Positions 1 to 9,200 of a DNA stretch of 64,000 bases are shown piece by piece. Both the position numbers and the translations under genes were made by a program. Position 1 is the stretch's first letter. The number at the start of each line of letters is the position of its first letter. Under the pieces are notes generated by a model. It was not told the DNA's origin, did not search any database, and saw only the letters and a list, made by a program, of their open reading frames with translations. Source of the DNA: Candidatus Synchoanobacter obligatus. GTDB taxonomy: Bacteria; Pseudomonadota; Gammaproteobacteria; Comchoanobacterales; Comchoanobacteraceae. The stretch spans positions 509,591-573,590 of the forward strand of contig NZ_JAKUDN010000002.1 of NCBI RefSeq assembly GCF_024259865.1, read 5' to 3'.

Positions 1-2
1 TC

Positions 3-677
3 ATGGATGACCAGCCCTTGTCAACGACATATACTCAGCAAAAGGTTACTTATGTTCAAAAGCGGGTAATGCAGCTATTTGGAGGGTGTATTTTTCTTTG
101 GGCAACTCAAACCTTTCCTAATGGTGGTTGGTCAGCGTGGCTAGGCTATCATATCAAAGAAGAGTACATTGGTATGGTTGCGATACTGCTTTGTGCCTTA
201 TTACAGGATCAAAGTCATCGTGCTGTGGTATTGAGTGATATCAAGAGACTACCGTTTACCAGTATCTGGATGGTGATAACGGGTATTTTTATGGCCAGCG
301 GCATCGAAAATTATGGCCTGGTTAAGCAGTTAATTGATTTCTGTTTATCCGATCAGTGGCTATATAATTACCAAACGCTGATTCTATTTGGGATGCTAAT
401 GAGCTCAGTAACTGAGTTGTGTAATAATACGGCCATTACGGCACTGGGCTTACCATTATCCGATATTATGATGAAATTGTCCCATTTAGAGGTATTACCA
501 TGTATATTCTTGATTACATTCAGTGCCAACTCAGCCTTTAGTTTACCGACTGCCACGCCACCTAATGCGCTTATTTTAGGCACTGGTCGATTACAAGCAA
601 AGAAGTTACTTTGGGTAGGTGCTCAAGTTAGTTTTTATAGTTTATTGATTCTGACTATATTATTTAGTTGCATTTAA
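3..677 (+). CDS. SLC13/DASS-type anion:sodium symporter, C-terminal part (5' end outside window)
   Basis: Several hydrophobic membrane segments are visible. Two motifs of the divalent-anion:Na+ symporter (SLC13/DASS) family are recognisable: an Asn-Asn-Thr-Ala stretch at about residues 141-144 and SLPTATPPNALILGTG at about 180-195, which matches the second substrate/sodium hairpin of these carriers. Family members are usually 450-600 residues, so this 224-residue reading frame is only the C-terminal half; it stays open to the left edge and the ATG at base 3 is probably internal. The expected role is inner-membrane uptake of dicarboxylates, sulfate or similar anions coupled to Na+; the substrate cannot be read from this fragment. 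The call is firm at family level only. Confidence 0.75.
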   Translation: MDDQPLSTTYTQQKVTYVQKRVMQLFGGCIFLWATQTFPNGGWSAWLGYHIKEEYIGMVAILLCALLQDQSHRAVVLSDIKRLPFTSIWMVITGIFMASGIENYGLVKQLIDFCLSDQWLYNYQTLILFGMLMSSVTELCNNTAITALGLPLSDIMMKLSHLEVLPCIFLITFSANSAFSLPTATPPNALILGTGRLQAKKLLWVGAQVSFYSLLILTILFSCI

Positions 678-679
678 TT

Positions 680-707
680 CTGCCAAACTCAAATCTTGCG
701 TTATAAC
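680..707 (+). promoter_or_regulatory. Possible sigma-70 promoter of the acidic repeat gene
   Basis: CTGCCA at 680-685 and TATAAC at 702-707 are separated by 16 bases and lie upstream of the ATG at 736, which has an AAAAGGTG ribosome-binding site. The -35 box is a weak match. Confidence 0.35.
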
Positions 708-735
708 ATTCATGTTTAAATTGAAAAGGTGAATT

Positions 736-1173
736 ATGAGTAAGGATAAAAGAGATGTAAATGAGATTTTGGGTGGTATTGGAAGTTCACTGTCGTCACT
801 GGGTAAAGACGTTGTTGATCTTGCAGTAGCAGGAGCTGATAAAGCACAAAGTGCAATTAGTGACTATCAGTCAAAGTCTGCAAGTAAAAAGACAGAAGCT
901 GCAGCATCTAAAGAAGAACCTGCTGAAGATAAGGCTGAAGCGGTAGAGGAAGCTAAAGAAGAACCTGCTGAAGATATGGCTGAAGCGGTAGAGGAAGCTA
1001 AAGAAGAATCTGCTGAAGATATGGCTGAAGCGATAGAGGAAGCTAAAGAAGAACCTGCTGAAGATATGGCTGAAGCGGTAGAGGAAGCTAAAGAAGAATC
1101 TGCTGACGCTGAGGCAAGCAGTGATGAGACTGTTGAGGAATCTTCAAGTGCTGGGCCTTCGCCTAAATCGTAG
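736..1173 (+). CDS. Small acidic protein with 15-residue tandem repeats
   Basis: A 145-residue protein with no signal peptide or membrane segment. Residues 1-52 look helical and amphipathic. From residue 60 there are four tandem 15-residue units of the form EEPAEDMAEAVEEAK, then a partial fifth unit, and a Ser/Glu-rich tail ending in SAGPSPKS. The composition is dominated by Glu, Ala and Ser, so the C-terminal two thirds are very acidic and probably form extended helix or disorder. The start is supported by AAAAGGTG six bases upstream of ATG. It is convergent with valS, 13 bp away. I do not recognise the family. Similar low-complexity Glu/Ala-rich proteins occur in host-associated bacteria, but no function can be assigned. 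Confidence 0.7.
   Translation: MSKDKRDVNEILGGIGSSLSSLGKDVVDLAVAGADKAQSAISDYQSKSASKKTEAAASKEEPAEDKAEAVEEAKEEPAEDMAEAVEEAKEESAEDMAEAIEEAKEEPAEDMAEAVEEAKEESADAEASSDETVEESSSAGPSPKS
913..1092 (+). repeat. Four tandem 45-bp coding repeats
   Basis: Units at 913-957, 958-1002, 1003-1047 and 1048-1092 are nearly identical in DNA sequence. Differences are AAG/ATG (Lys/Met), CCT/TCT (Pro/Ser) and GTA/ATA (Val/Ile). Units 2 and 4 carry Pro and unit 3 carries Ser, so an alternating higher-order pattern is visible. A partial fifth unit follows to about 1107. The period is a multiple of three, so copy-number change would keep the frame. Confidence 0.9.
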
Positions 1174-1186
1174 AGTTTTTCGAATC

Positions 1187-3898
1187 TTAAGTATCTAATT
1201 GAGAGATAATGTCAAGATATGCTTGTAGCTGTGTTTTTTCATCTTCAAGGGCTCTCATTGCACTTGCGTCGCTTTTCTTTAGCGATTCAGGTGCTCTCTC
1301 TTGATATTTAGGATTACTGGTTTTTTGTACAAGTTTGGATAAGTTTTGTTCAAGCTTGGCAATTTTCTTTAGGAGTCGTTGATGCTCTTGAGAGACATCA
1401 ATATGACCAGAGAGATCAATACCAATCTCAAGGTTGCTTTGCACAAACGCACAGCATGTTTTAGGCATGGTGCCTGTGTTATGGATCGCTTCAATTCCAG
1501 CCAACGACTTCACTTCATCCATAAAGGTCTCGGTGAGCTTTAGCTCATCTTTAATGCAGTATAGGTCTAATGTTGCCTTAGGGGGGATATTGAGCTCTGA
1601 GCGTATATTACGGATGCCACTCACCAATGTTTTGAGTGCATTGAATTGCTTAAAGGCTGCAGCATTTTCTGGGAACTCTGTCAGGCTGGGGAATGATTCT
1701 GAGCAGATAGAGGCTTTAGAACCATGCTTGTCTTGCCATAGTGCTTCAGTAATAAAGGGCAATGCTGGGTGCATGACAATCAGGATTTTATCAAATAATT
1801 GGTTGAGATGGGCCATGCGTTCTGCATTTGTGGCAGTTTCATTAGAAACTTTTGCAATTTCGAGGTGCCAATCACAGAAGTCATACCAAAAGAACTCATA
1901 AATGGCTTGTGCATAGCGATCAAATCGATAGTCGTTTAAATGCTTCTCAAGGCCTGTTATCCACTGATGAACTTGATGGTTTAATGCTTGGGTAATGAGA
2001 GTATCCACTTGACCCGAGGCGGCATCTTGCTGGGATAAAAATCGTGCTGCATTCCAAATTTTATTACAAAAGTTTCTACTAGAGCGTAATTTATTGAGAT
2101 CAAAGTTAATGTCTTTGGTATGGGTAGATAGTGCAAGAAGCGTTAAGCGTAATGCATCAGTCCCATGAGGGCTTATCCCTTCTGGGAAAGATTTTTTAGT
2201 GGCTTTTATTGCAGCATCACGCATTTTTGGTTGCATCATCCCGTGGGTTCTTTTTTCAATAAGATCTTCTAATGTTGCGCCTTCTATTAAATCAGTCGGA
2301 TCAATCACATTGCCTTTGCTTTTAGACATTTTTTGACCAAATTCATCCCGAATGAGACCAGTCACATACACGGTTGAAAAAGGCATTCTTTGTGTAAAAT
2401 GCTTGCCGAACATGCACATACGGGCAACCCAGAAGAATATAATGTCAAAGCCAGTCACCAGAAGGTTGTTGGGATAAAAGGTGTCTAATCGAGAACTATT
2501 GTTTGGCCAGCCCAAAGTGGCAAATGGCCATAGGGCAGAGGAAAACCAAGTATCTAAGACATCGTTGTCTTGAGTCAGCGGGCCTGAGATGTCATGGGCT
2601 TTTCTCACAGCTTCTTCAGACGTCCCAACATAGACGTTACCATTCTCATCATAAAATGCTGGAATTTGATGTCCCCACCAGAGTTGGCGAGAGATACACC
2701 AATCTTGGATATTATCAAGCCACATCTGATAATTTTTCTTCCAATTGTCCGGTACAAATTTTAATGATCCATTGTTAAGATCTTCTAATGCTGCTTCAGC
2801 CAATGCATCCATCTTGATGTACCATTGGTCAGTGAGATACGGCTCGAGCACGGTGTTGGTACGATCACCTATGGGTACTGCTGAGGTATGGGGTTCAACT
2901 TTTTCCATCAGCCCTAGACTGGTTAGATCTTTGATCATTTGCTTACGGGCACTAAAACGGTCTAGGTTTTGGTACTCACTGGGGCAATTATGATTCAAGC
3001 TGCCATCATCATTTAAGATATTCAGCATGTCTAATTGATGTCGTTTGCCAATGTCATAATCATTAAAGTCATGTGCGGGGGTGATTTTAACACAGCCTGT
3101 CCCAAATTCTGGGTCTACTTGATCATCGGCAATAATAGGGATTTCACGTTGGCATAGTGGCACTGTGGCTTGTTGTCCAATTAAATGTTGGTAACGTTTG
3201 TCTTCTGGGTGCACACAGATGGCCATATCTCCCAAGAGGGTTTCCGGTCTTGTTGTGGCAACGGTAATAAAGGTGTCACCAACTGGGTATTTGATGTACC
3301 AAATTTGGCCCTGACGTTCTTCGTTAATCACTTCTAAATCAGAGACCGCAGTCTTTAAGACAGTATCCCAGTTAACCAAACGTTTGCCACGATAGATATA
3401 GCCTTGTTCATAAAGCTGAATAAATGTATGAGAGACGGCTTTAGAGAACTCAGGGTCCATGGTGAAGCGTTCATTATCCCAATCGACAGAGACGCCCATT
3501 TGTTTCATTTGCTCAGAAATTTTACCACCAGATTGCGCTTTCCATTCCCAAATCTTTTGAATAAAAGCCTCTCTGCCAAGATCTGATTTACGGATGTTTT
3601 GGGCATTCAATTGTCGCTCTACAACCATCTGTGTGGCAATACCAGCATGATCTGTACCAGGCTGTAGTAAGACTTGATAACCATTTGAACGTTTATGGCG
3701 AACCAGTGTATCCATAATGGCATGCTGTAGCGCATGCCCTAAGTGCAAGCTGCCTGTGACATTTGGCGGGGGCACCATGATGCAGTATGGTTGACCATCA
3801 CCCTTAGGTGAGCCAATGTTGTTATCTTGCCAAAAGGCAGTTAATTGTGTTTCAATGGTTTTTGGGTCAAAGGTTTTCGTTAACATCTCTTCGGTCAT
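1187..3898 (-). CDS. valS: Valyl-tRNA synthetase
   Basis: Class I aminoacyl-tRNA synthetase that charges tRNA-Val with valine. The HIGH motif appears as HLGH at about residues 52-55, following PPPNVTGSL, and the KMSKSK signature is at about residue 523. The C-terminus has the Lys/Leu-rich coiled coil typical of ValRS (LLKKIAKLEQNLSKLVQK). From the chosen ATG at 3898 (MTEEML...) the protein is 903 residues, within the normal family range. An upstream in-frame ATG at 3958 would overlap the promoter of the divergent gene and adds a segment not typical of ValRS, so it is disfavoured; an ATG at 3886 is another possible start. In most gammaproteobacteria holC lies directly upstream of valS; here an opposite-strand gene separates them. 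Confidence 0.97.
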   Translation of the reverse strand: MTEEMLTKTFDPKTIETQLTAFWQDNNIGSPKGDGQPYCIMVPPPNVTGSLHLGHALQHAIMDTLVRHKRSNGYQVLLQPGTDHAGIATQMVVERQLNAQNIRKSDLGREAFIQKIWEWKAQSGGKISEQMKQMGVSVDWDNERFTMDPEFSKAVSHTFIQLYEQGYIYRGKRLVNWDTVLKTAVSDLEVINEERQGQIWYIKYPVGDTFITVATTRPETLLGDMAICVHPEDKRYQHLIGQQATVPLCQREIPIIADDQVDPEFGTGCVKITPAHDFNDYDIGKRHQLDMLNILNDDGSLNHNCPSEYQNLDRFSARKQMIKDLTSLGLMEKVEPHTSAVPIGDRTNTVLEPYLTDQWYIKMDALAEAALEDLNNGSLKFVPDNWKKNYQMWLDNIQDWCISRQLWWGHQIPAFYDENGNVYVGTSEEAVRKAHDISGPLTQDNDVLDTWFSSALWPFATLGWPNNSSRLDTFYPNNLLVTGFDIIFFWVARMCMFGKHFTQRMPFSTVYVTGLIRDEFGQKMSKSKGNVIDPTDLIEGATLEDLIEKRTHGMMQPKMRDAAIKATKKSFPEGISPHGTDALRLTLLALSTHTKDINFDLNKLRSSRNFCNKIWNAARFLSQQDAASGQVDTLITQALNHQVHQWITGLEKHLNDYRFDRYAQAIYEFFWYDFCDWHLEIAKVSNETATNAERMAHLNQLFDKILIVMHPALPFITEALWQDKHGSKASICSESFPSLTEFPENAAAFKQFNALKTLVSGIRNIRSELNIPPKATLDLYCIKDELKLTETFMDEVKSLAGIEAIHNTGTMPKTCCAFVQSNLEIGIDLSGHIDVSQEHQRLLKKIAKLEQNLSKLVQKTSNPKYQERAPESLKKSDASAMRALEDEKTQLQAYLDIISQLDT

Positions 3899-3951
3899 TT
3901 GAATCAAATTAATTCTATCTTTACAAATAAATAGATGCAAGAGATATATTT

Positions 3952-3979
3952 CTGTCAAGATAAAATAACCGGCTATAAT
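3952..3979 (+). promoter_or_regulatory. Sigma-70-type promoter of the 4010 gene
   Basis: CTGTCA at 3952-3957, a 16-base spacer and a perfect TATAAT at 3974-3979. The next gene starts at ATG 4010 with GGGAGAGG about 4-5 bases upstream. This position makes the in-frame ATG at 3935 an unlikely start, because it lies upstream of the promoter. Confidence 0.6.
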
Positions 3980-4009
3980 AAGCCAGTTTACAATATGGGG
4001 AGAGGTATT

Positions 4010-4537
4010 ATGACGTTAGATACATTTTTAGATGATGCTGGGGAGACAGTCGCTAAAAATGATGTGCTTGCTAAAAAATTAAACGGCTTGGAAGTCAGGT
4101 CTCACTTCGATGAGTCTTATCAGAATGAATTGGTCACTCAATCAGCTGAAAAGATATTTGCAGTGTGTATGTTGGGTATGACTGAGTCGGCATCCAGTGA
4201 GCCATCGGCGCTAGCTACTATTAAGCAGAAGCTCATTGAAAAAAAAGGTCCTGCCCATAGCGCGACACTAAAAACAATGCATATGGCGGGGATGAAGTTT
4301 CTGCAAGGGTTGAAGCCAAGTGCACAGGATCAGGATAGGGTGTTTGATAATTTACCAAAAAGTGTTTTGGCAAATATAAAAAATTGGGGAATGCAAGAAA
4401 ATACCCATAAAGATTTTGCTAACCAAGATGGTAGAGAAGATTATATTAATGATTTGCTAGAATCATTTGGTGTAAAAGAGAACGAAGATTATTCACTAAG
4501 AAATGCTCAGGATAGTACTCCCAATCCTAGCGGCTAA
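4010..4537 (+). CDS. Conserved-unknown soluble protein, 175 aa
   Basis: I do not recognise this protein. It is 175 residues from ATG 4010 (MTLDTFLDDAG...), which has a strong GGGAGAGG ribosome-binding site; the longer reading frame from 3935 starts upstream of the promoter. There is no signal peptide or transmembrane segment. The sequence is mostly polar and probably helical, with an acidic C-terminus ending in a Pro/Asn/Ser tail. It is encoded on the plus strand between holC and valS, both on the minus strand, so it looks like an insertion into an otherwise conserved pair. Its 3' end is 5 bp from the holC stop. It could be a lineage-specific or secreted protein; nothing in the sequence decides this. 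Confidence 0.7.
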   Translation: MTLDTFLDDAGETVAKNDVLAKKLNGLEVRSHFDESYQNELVTQSAEKIFAVCMLGMTESASSEPSALATIKQKLIEKKGPAHSATLKTMHMAGMKFLQGLKPSAQDQDRVFDNLPKSVLANIKNWGMQENTHKDFANQDGREDYINDLLESFGVKENEDYSLRNAQDSTPNPSG

Positions 4538-4542
4538 TGATT

Positions 4543-4935
4543 CTAAGCGGTATAGTGTAAATCAAAGCCGAGTTGTTTCCAGTGCTTGTAGCGTTGGCGT
4601 GCCAGTGCTTTGTGATCGGTATTGGGGTGATCTATAATCCATTCTATATGGGGTATCTTAGGTAATATCGATGTAGAACAATTGATAATGCATTCTCGAT
4701 CTTCTGGAATGTCTTGATAGCCAATGTGAATAATGGCAGTAGGGCATGGTGTTGCAACCATATTGGCAATAAACCGATCAGGAGGGTGAGACCAGAGTAA
4801 ATCGCTGATCTGGTTTGCGTGTTCTAAATCATTGGCATGAATATAAAGATTCTTGAAACTTTTCTCTAAGATAAATTCCGACAGCTCATGGGCTTGATTG
4901 GGTTGTTTGACATAAAAATATATTGCTTGGGACAT
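4543..4935 (-). CDS. holC: DNA polymerase III chi subunit
   Basis: A 130-residue protein with the layout of HolC: an N-terminal beta strand (AIYFYV), an alpha/beta body, and the segment LLWSHPPDRFIAN at about 47-59, which corresponds to the 'LW.f.p.sFiPH' region of chi. Chi belongs to the clamp-loader complex, binds psi (HolD) and contacts single-stranded-DNA-binding protein at the fork. The usual length is about 145, so this is a slightly short member. Proximity to valS, the standard gammaproteobacterial neighbour, supports the call. The ATG at 4935 lies back-to-back with the MFS transporter gene. Confidence 0.85.
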   Translation of the reverse strand: MSQAIYFYVKQPNQAHELSEFILEKSFKNLYIHANDLEHANQISDLLWSHPPDRFIANMVATPCPTAIIHIGYQDIPEDRECIINCSTSILPKIPHIEWIIDHPNTDHKALARQRYKHWKQLGFDLHYTA

Positions 4936-5000
4936 GGTTTTCTGGTGCCTAGATTGGTTCTATGTTATGTTATCATTACCTTATTTGCAATATGATATTT

Positions 5001-6242
5001 ATGCGTAGAACGACATTATTTTGGCCTACTTTAATGTGGGGTTTTGGGGCTGCATCTTTCTTACTACAGTATGCTTGTCGGGTATCGACGGGAAGTTTTC
5101 TAGGTCAGGTCATGCAAGATTTTCAAATTGATCCAGCAGCAGCAGGGATGATCGGGTCTTATTTTTTAATACCGTATGTCTTGATGCAGTTATTTGTCGG
5201 TCGGATTGTAGATCAAAATCCCGCTCACCAAGTTTTGATTGCAACGACATTGGTATTCTTTATGGCCAACCAGTTTTTCTCTGAGTCTACCTCACTGCTG
5301 GAAGTGGCTATTTCTAGAGCACTGATGGGTGCTATGGGCGCATTTGCCTTTGTGGTGACCATGAAGCTGGCGTTGGTATGGTTTAATAATCGTTTCTTAG
5401 GTGTCTTGGCGGGGTTAACCCAAGTATCTGGTATGTTGGGAGTGGTTGCGGGTTATACGTTGGTAGACTACTTAATGGTGGCAGGTCAGTGGCGTCATGT
5501 GGTGAAGATATTCTCATCGTTATTGGGGGTATTGGTGTTGCTCATGATTGTCCTTATGCGGGATAAACCCTATCAAGGCGATAAAAGTCAGGGTGTTGCC
5601 ATGTTGCAGGGGCTGCTGCGGGTTTGGCGAAATCCTCAAAGTTGGTATAATGGTTTATTCGCAGGATTAATTTATTTGCCTACAGCGGCTTTTGGTGAAC
5701 ACTGGGGGCAGTTGTATTTGGTCAATACCAATACTGGGTTTGGACCTCATGAAGCATCGGTTGCCATGAGTACTATTTTTATTGGTTGGGCCTTAGGTGG
5801 GGTGTTGACTGGTTGGTTGTCAGATTATATTCAAAAAAGGAAGCCTTTGATGATATTGGGACCTATCGGTTGTCTGCTCACTTTAATGCCAGTATTGTAC
5901 TGGCATAGTATGCCGGTAGCTCTGGTTTATGGTTCGTTATTTGCCTACGGGGTATTCAACTCGGCATTGGTGGTTTCTTATGCCATCTCAGGAGAAATTA
6001 ATCCAGATAATGTTTCGGGTGTCTCAATTGCATTTTGCAATATGTGCTCAATTTTATTGGGAGCAGTGGCATTACCGTTTGTGGGCTATGTCATGGGTCA
6101 ATATGCTCAAGAAGGTGCTTCTGGTGCCATGATTTACAGCACACAGGCATACGAAGCAGCTGTCTTTTGTTTCCCGGTGGCGTTAATTTTTGCGCTGTGG
6201 GCTGCTTATGTTATTCAAGAAACCCACTGCCAAAAAGTTTAA
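5001..6242 (+). CDS. Major facilitator superfamily transporter
   Basis: About 12 hydrophobic segments over 413 residues from ATG 5001 (MRRTTLFW); ATG 4992 is an alternative and neither has a clear Shine-Dalgarno. The segment MGAFAFVVTMKLALVWF followed by GVLAGLTQVSGMLG matches the TM4-TM5 region of MFS carriers that are numerous in Legionella and Coxiella, including the amino-acid and nucleoside carriers named Pht there. Function is inferred as inner-membrane uptake or exchange of a small metabolite by proton coupling; the substrate is unknown. It is divergent from holC and convergent with the aas-like gene, whose stop lies 4 bp away. Confidence 0.85.
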   Translation: MRRTTLFWPTLMWGFGAASFLLQYACRVSTGSFLGQVMQDFQIDPAAAGMIGSYFLIPYVLMQLFVGRIVDQNPAHQVLIATTLVFFMANQFFSESTSLLEVAISRALMGAMGAFAFVVTMKLALVWFNNRFLGVLAGLTQVSGMLGVVAGYTLVDYLMVAGQWRHVVKIFSSLLGVLVLLMIVLMRDKPYQGDKSQGVAMLQGLLRVWRNPQSWYNGLFAGLIYLPTAAFGEHWGQLYLVNTNTGFGPHEASVAMSTIFIGWALGGVLTGWLSDYIQKRKPLMILGPIGCLLTLMPVLYWHSMPVALVYGSLFAYGVFNSALVVSYAISGEINPDNVSGVSIAFCNMCSILLGAVALPFVGYVMGQYAQEGASGAMIYSTQAYEAAVFCFPVALIFALWAAYVIQETHCQKV

Positions 6243-6245
6243 CCA

Positions 6246-9200
6246 TCAATCGTCTTTCTTTTTCTTCTTAAGAAGATTCTTGGTTGTACTGGGAATGCCT
6301 TTAATAAACGCAATGAGTTTTGGATAGTCAACTTTACCCGTACCCAATAATGGGATTTGCTTCATCACTTGGATTTGGCTTGGCACAGCAATACTGCTAA
6401 CACCTTGTGACTTCAGTTTACGTGCCAATTCTGCTCGGTCTGCATCCGGTTTGTCAGTAATCAAAATGAGCTTTTCTCCTCTTTTTTGATCATGCATACT
6501 GACAATACCATGAATGTGTTCAGGCCAGCAAATAGCAACTTCATTTTCAATGGCGCTGAGTGAGACCATTTCCCCAGAGATTTTAGCAAAGCGTTTGATT
6601 CGGTCAACAATGGTGATAAAGCCATTGTCATCATAGGTGACAATATCCCCAGTATCGTACCATCCATTGGGTAGTGGAACAATTTTACCTGGGTTATCTA
6701 GATAGAGGTATCCAAGCATCACATTTTCACCCCTGATGCACAATTCGCCACCAATCTCCAATCCAGGGAAAGGGTTATAGCGGGTCTCTATTCCTGGTAG
6801 TGTCATTCCCACAGAATGCGCTTTTTGGTACATCAAAGAGTTGCAGCTAATAACGGGTCCACACTCTGTTGAGCCATAGCCTTCTAGAAGTCTGATACCA
6901 CGCTGTTCTAACCAGTTCGTTCGGGTATCATCTTGCAGTTTTTCACCACCAGTAAAGACCATGCGTAAATTATTGAAGTCATAACTTTTTGAGAACTTTA
7001 GATAGGCGGATAAAAAGGTATTGGTTCCAATCAACAGTGTTGCTCGAGTATCGTAGATAAGCTCAACCACTGTTGCAAAATGTTTGGGGTTAGGATATAG
7101 GAATGTTTTGACCCCAATCAGTAGTGGCGTGATGGTTCCCAAGTTAAATCCAAATGCGTGGAACATGGGTAGGGCATTAAACATTGTGTCTGTTGGGTTT
7201 AGATCCATGACAGCGCAACATTGCTGAATGTTTGCAGTTATGTTGCGGTGAGACAAGACTACGCCTTTAGGAGACCCTTCTGAACCAGATGTGAACAATA
7301 TGGCTGCAGGAGAATCAATTGCAGGTACGAATTGAGGATTACGGCGGTAAAAGCGGTTAATGGTGAGATATCGCCATAGACCTTTGACTTTATCACCAAT
7401 ACCTATGTTTTTAGCCAGATCTTCTAGGAAGATGATTTGAGAAACTTCGCCTTTTAACGCTTGTAGCTCTTCAGCAAGATCTGCTTTACTGATAAATTGT
7501 CTAGAGGTAATCACGGTTTTTAGCTGACTGGTTATGCAGCTGTTCACCAAGTTTTTGCTACCGGCAGTATAGTTTAACATGGTAGGAACTTTGCGGTATG
7601 CATAAAGCCCAAATAATGCGACAACATTGGCCAAGGTATTGGGAAGTAGCATCCCGATATTGGATTCCTTTTCAGCTTTTTGGTGGATAATACGACCAAT
7701 AATAAGGGATTTTAAAATTAGGTTGCGGTAGGACAATTTCTTTCGTGTGAAATCTTCAACGATTTTATGGCCATATCCATGATTCTTTGCGGCTTCGATT
7801 AATGATTGGTATAACGGTGATCTGCCTTCACCAACATATTGGCCATACGCCAACGCTTGGTGAATTTGGTCAACCTGCTTTTTTCTTTGTTCTTTTGAAC
7901 TGAGTGCTTCGTCTTTAATAAGCTTAAATGTTGGGAAAGCAGTAATAGATACTTGGGTTCTGAGCTTAAGTTTAAAGATGCCACGCAGTCTTGAGAATAG
8001 ACTGTATTTTAGCCCACTCAGATGAACCGGTAAGATGTCGGCATCAGACATATTGGCAATGGCTGCAGTACCTTCAAATATTTTCATTAAGCTACCAGTA
8101 TTGGTTAGACGGCCTTCTGGGAAGATAATACAGCGTTTCCCTTGGCTGATTGCGTCAACAATGCGTCTAATCTGCATTGGGTTGGTTGGATCAACTTCGT
8201 ATGCGGTTGCAAACTTCCGGGCAAATTTTACAATGGGGGTTTTTGCAATTTCGGTATCAACAGCAAAAATGTATTCTCCTGGAAGGAATAGTGCTAAGAG
8301 GACTGGATCTAAAAATGACACATGGTTTGCAATAATGATCAAACGTTTGCTTGCGGTATTAAAATGTTCTAGGCCTTGAGTTTCTATACGAAAGAACCAC
8401 TTAAATGCACGTGCAACAATCGGTTTAATTGAAGAAAAGGGTAGGATTTTCAAAAGATACATGCTCAGTCCTATGTTAAATAAAGCGGTGAAAAAGAATA
8501 ATTGGGTAATGGGTAGTTGAAGAATAAATAACACAAATAAGCTCAGAAGAGAAGCACATATCATATATAATCCGCTGACAATATTAGATGTTGCAATCAC
8601 TTGAGCACAAGAATCTTGAGGACTGTTTTTTTGTAGTAAGGCGTATAGTGGAACAACAAACAGTCCAGAGAAGATTGATATGGCACAAAAGTCTAAAAGA
8701 ATAATGTAGTTATGCCATGTACCTAAAAAGTCTTTGATAGTGCCTAGCGGTGCATCTATCGGAACACTTGAGGTTGAAGATGACACTAGGTGAATCCCAA
8801 ATATGCCAATTAAAAATAGACTGATAGGCACAAAGCGCGCATTCACTTCACCCTTTAAGGCTTTGTTACACAGGATAGAGCCAAATGCGATTCCAATCGT
8901 AAAAACAGAATGTAGTAGCGCCAATACACTGGCATTATAATGTAGTACAAATTGTACATAATTGGCAAGGTTGGCCGTATGAACCATTCCCACAACCCAA
9001 AACCATGAGATACCAAGTATTGGTAGCCAAATATCAGGATTATTAGAACAAGCATCAATTTTTTCTTGTGTGGATGTTAAGACGTTTAATTGCAGTTTAA
9101 GATGGGGGTTCTGAGCGCGATTGCTTGGGATGATTAAACTGGATAACCACCCTGCGACAGCCACAGTCATCATGATAGAGACAATGGCAATGATACCGAA

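Noticed and set aside
736-1173. The 45-bp repeats as a CRISPR or other DNA-level array.
   Set aside because: Units are contiguous without spacers and encode a continuous protein in frame.
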